From contig NZ_BSPW01000038.1 in assembly GCF_030161235.1 (NCBI RefSeq), forward strand, positions 1 through 42,142: a stretch of DNA of 42,142 nt, in the 5' to 3' direction. The notes beneath the pieces were generated by a model that made no database searches, was not told the origin of the DNA, and saw only the letters and a program-made list of their open reading frames with translations. The stretch is from Vibrio zhanjiangensis. Its GTDB lineage: Bacteria > Pseudomonadota > Gammaproteobacteria > Enterobacterales > Vibrionaceae. Of the stretch, positions 42,087-42,142 are shown one piece after another. A program made the translations under genes and the position numbers. Positions within the stretch are counted from its first letter, which is position 1; each line of letters begins with the position of its first letter.

Positions 42087-42142
42087 TCACCAAGCGATTC
42101 TGTCGTACCTTAATTACCAAGCGACTTTGTCATTACGTTAAC
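42083..42142 (+). CDS. Start of a possible gene overlapping the ToxR-type regulator (cut by the right edge)
   Basis: A GTG at 42083 shares bases with the preceding TGA and opens a frame that stays open for the remaining 20 codons. The basic, Cys-containing N-terminus reads MITKRFCRTLITKRLCHYVN, with an ITKR(F/L)C unit repeated after nine residues. The 4-base overlap is the pattern seen for coupled genes, but the fragment is too short for family assignment. Confidence 0.35.
   Translation, partial: MITKRFCRTLITKRLCHYVN

Overview
The window looks like a stretch of a Vibrio (Vibrionaceae) chromosome, quite possibly the smaller, accessory-rich one. The pointers are a MalT-type maltodextrin regulon (maltoporin, MalM lipoprotein, GlgX, surface-type pullulanase), a PhnR/ABC phosphonate-type cluster, FolX/FolE/FolM, a hemerythrin-tailed chemoreceptor, a SoxR without an adjacent soxS, and a ToxR-type winged-helix gene at the right edge. 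Species cannot be assigned from sequence reading alone. No rRNA, tRNA, CRISPR array or insertion sequence was recognised.

Layout. 1-3.0 kb: ragged accessory end with an edge-truncated ORF, an acetyltransferase 3' remnant, a LysR regulator divergent from an alpha/beta hydrolase, and a GNAT gene with no ATG start. 3.1-6.3 kb: chemoreceptor and a secreted beta-helix protein. 6.7-8.4 kb: tight folX-folE-folM operon (tetrahydromonapterin synthesis) closed by a clear terminator. 8.7-11.4 kb: gabD-type dehydrogenase, a small unknown, and an unusual protein with two winged-helix-like repeats and a PD-(D/E)XK-like domain. 11.5-16.0 kb: glgX divergent from lamB-malM, with MalT-box-like sites between them. 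16.1-23.1 kb: an orphan solute-binding protein, then phnR divergent from a six-gene operon: binding protein, alkaline-phosphatase-superfamily hydrolase, two permeases, ATPase, HAD phosphatase. 23.3-26.7 kb: DMT exporter, hemerythrin chemoreceptor, soxR. 27.0-32.0 kb: a 1667-residue lipoprotein with two complete GH13 catalytic domains. 32.1-36.4 kb: msrA and an SDR, a binding-protein/diguanylate-cyclase pair, and an FMN reductase-like flavoprotein. 36.7-41.0 kb: RND efflux adaptor and pump. 41.0-42.1 kb: a gene-free stretch, then a short ToxR-type DNA-binding protein and the start of an overlapping partner.

How the parts fit. Starch and maltodextrin: PulA debranches and cuts polymer at the cell surface, LamB passes dextrins, MalM sits in the periplasm, GlgX debranches inside; candidate MalT boxes precede both lamB and pulA. 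Phosphorus: the phnR/operon intergenic carries a near-consensus PHO box and two exact copies of a 12-bp dyad placed at the inferred start points of both transcripts. This suggests an organophosphorus uptake-and-hydrolysis system under phosphate-starvation control plus PhnR. Redox: soxR lies about 10 kb from a well-formed SoxR box that sits exactly where it should drive the FMN reductase-like gene, implying direct SoxR control.
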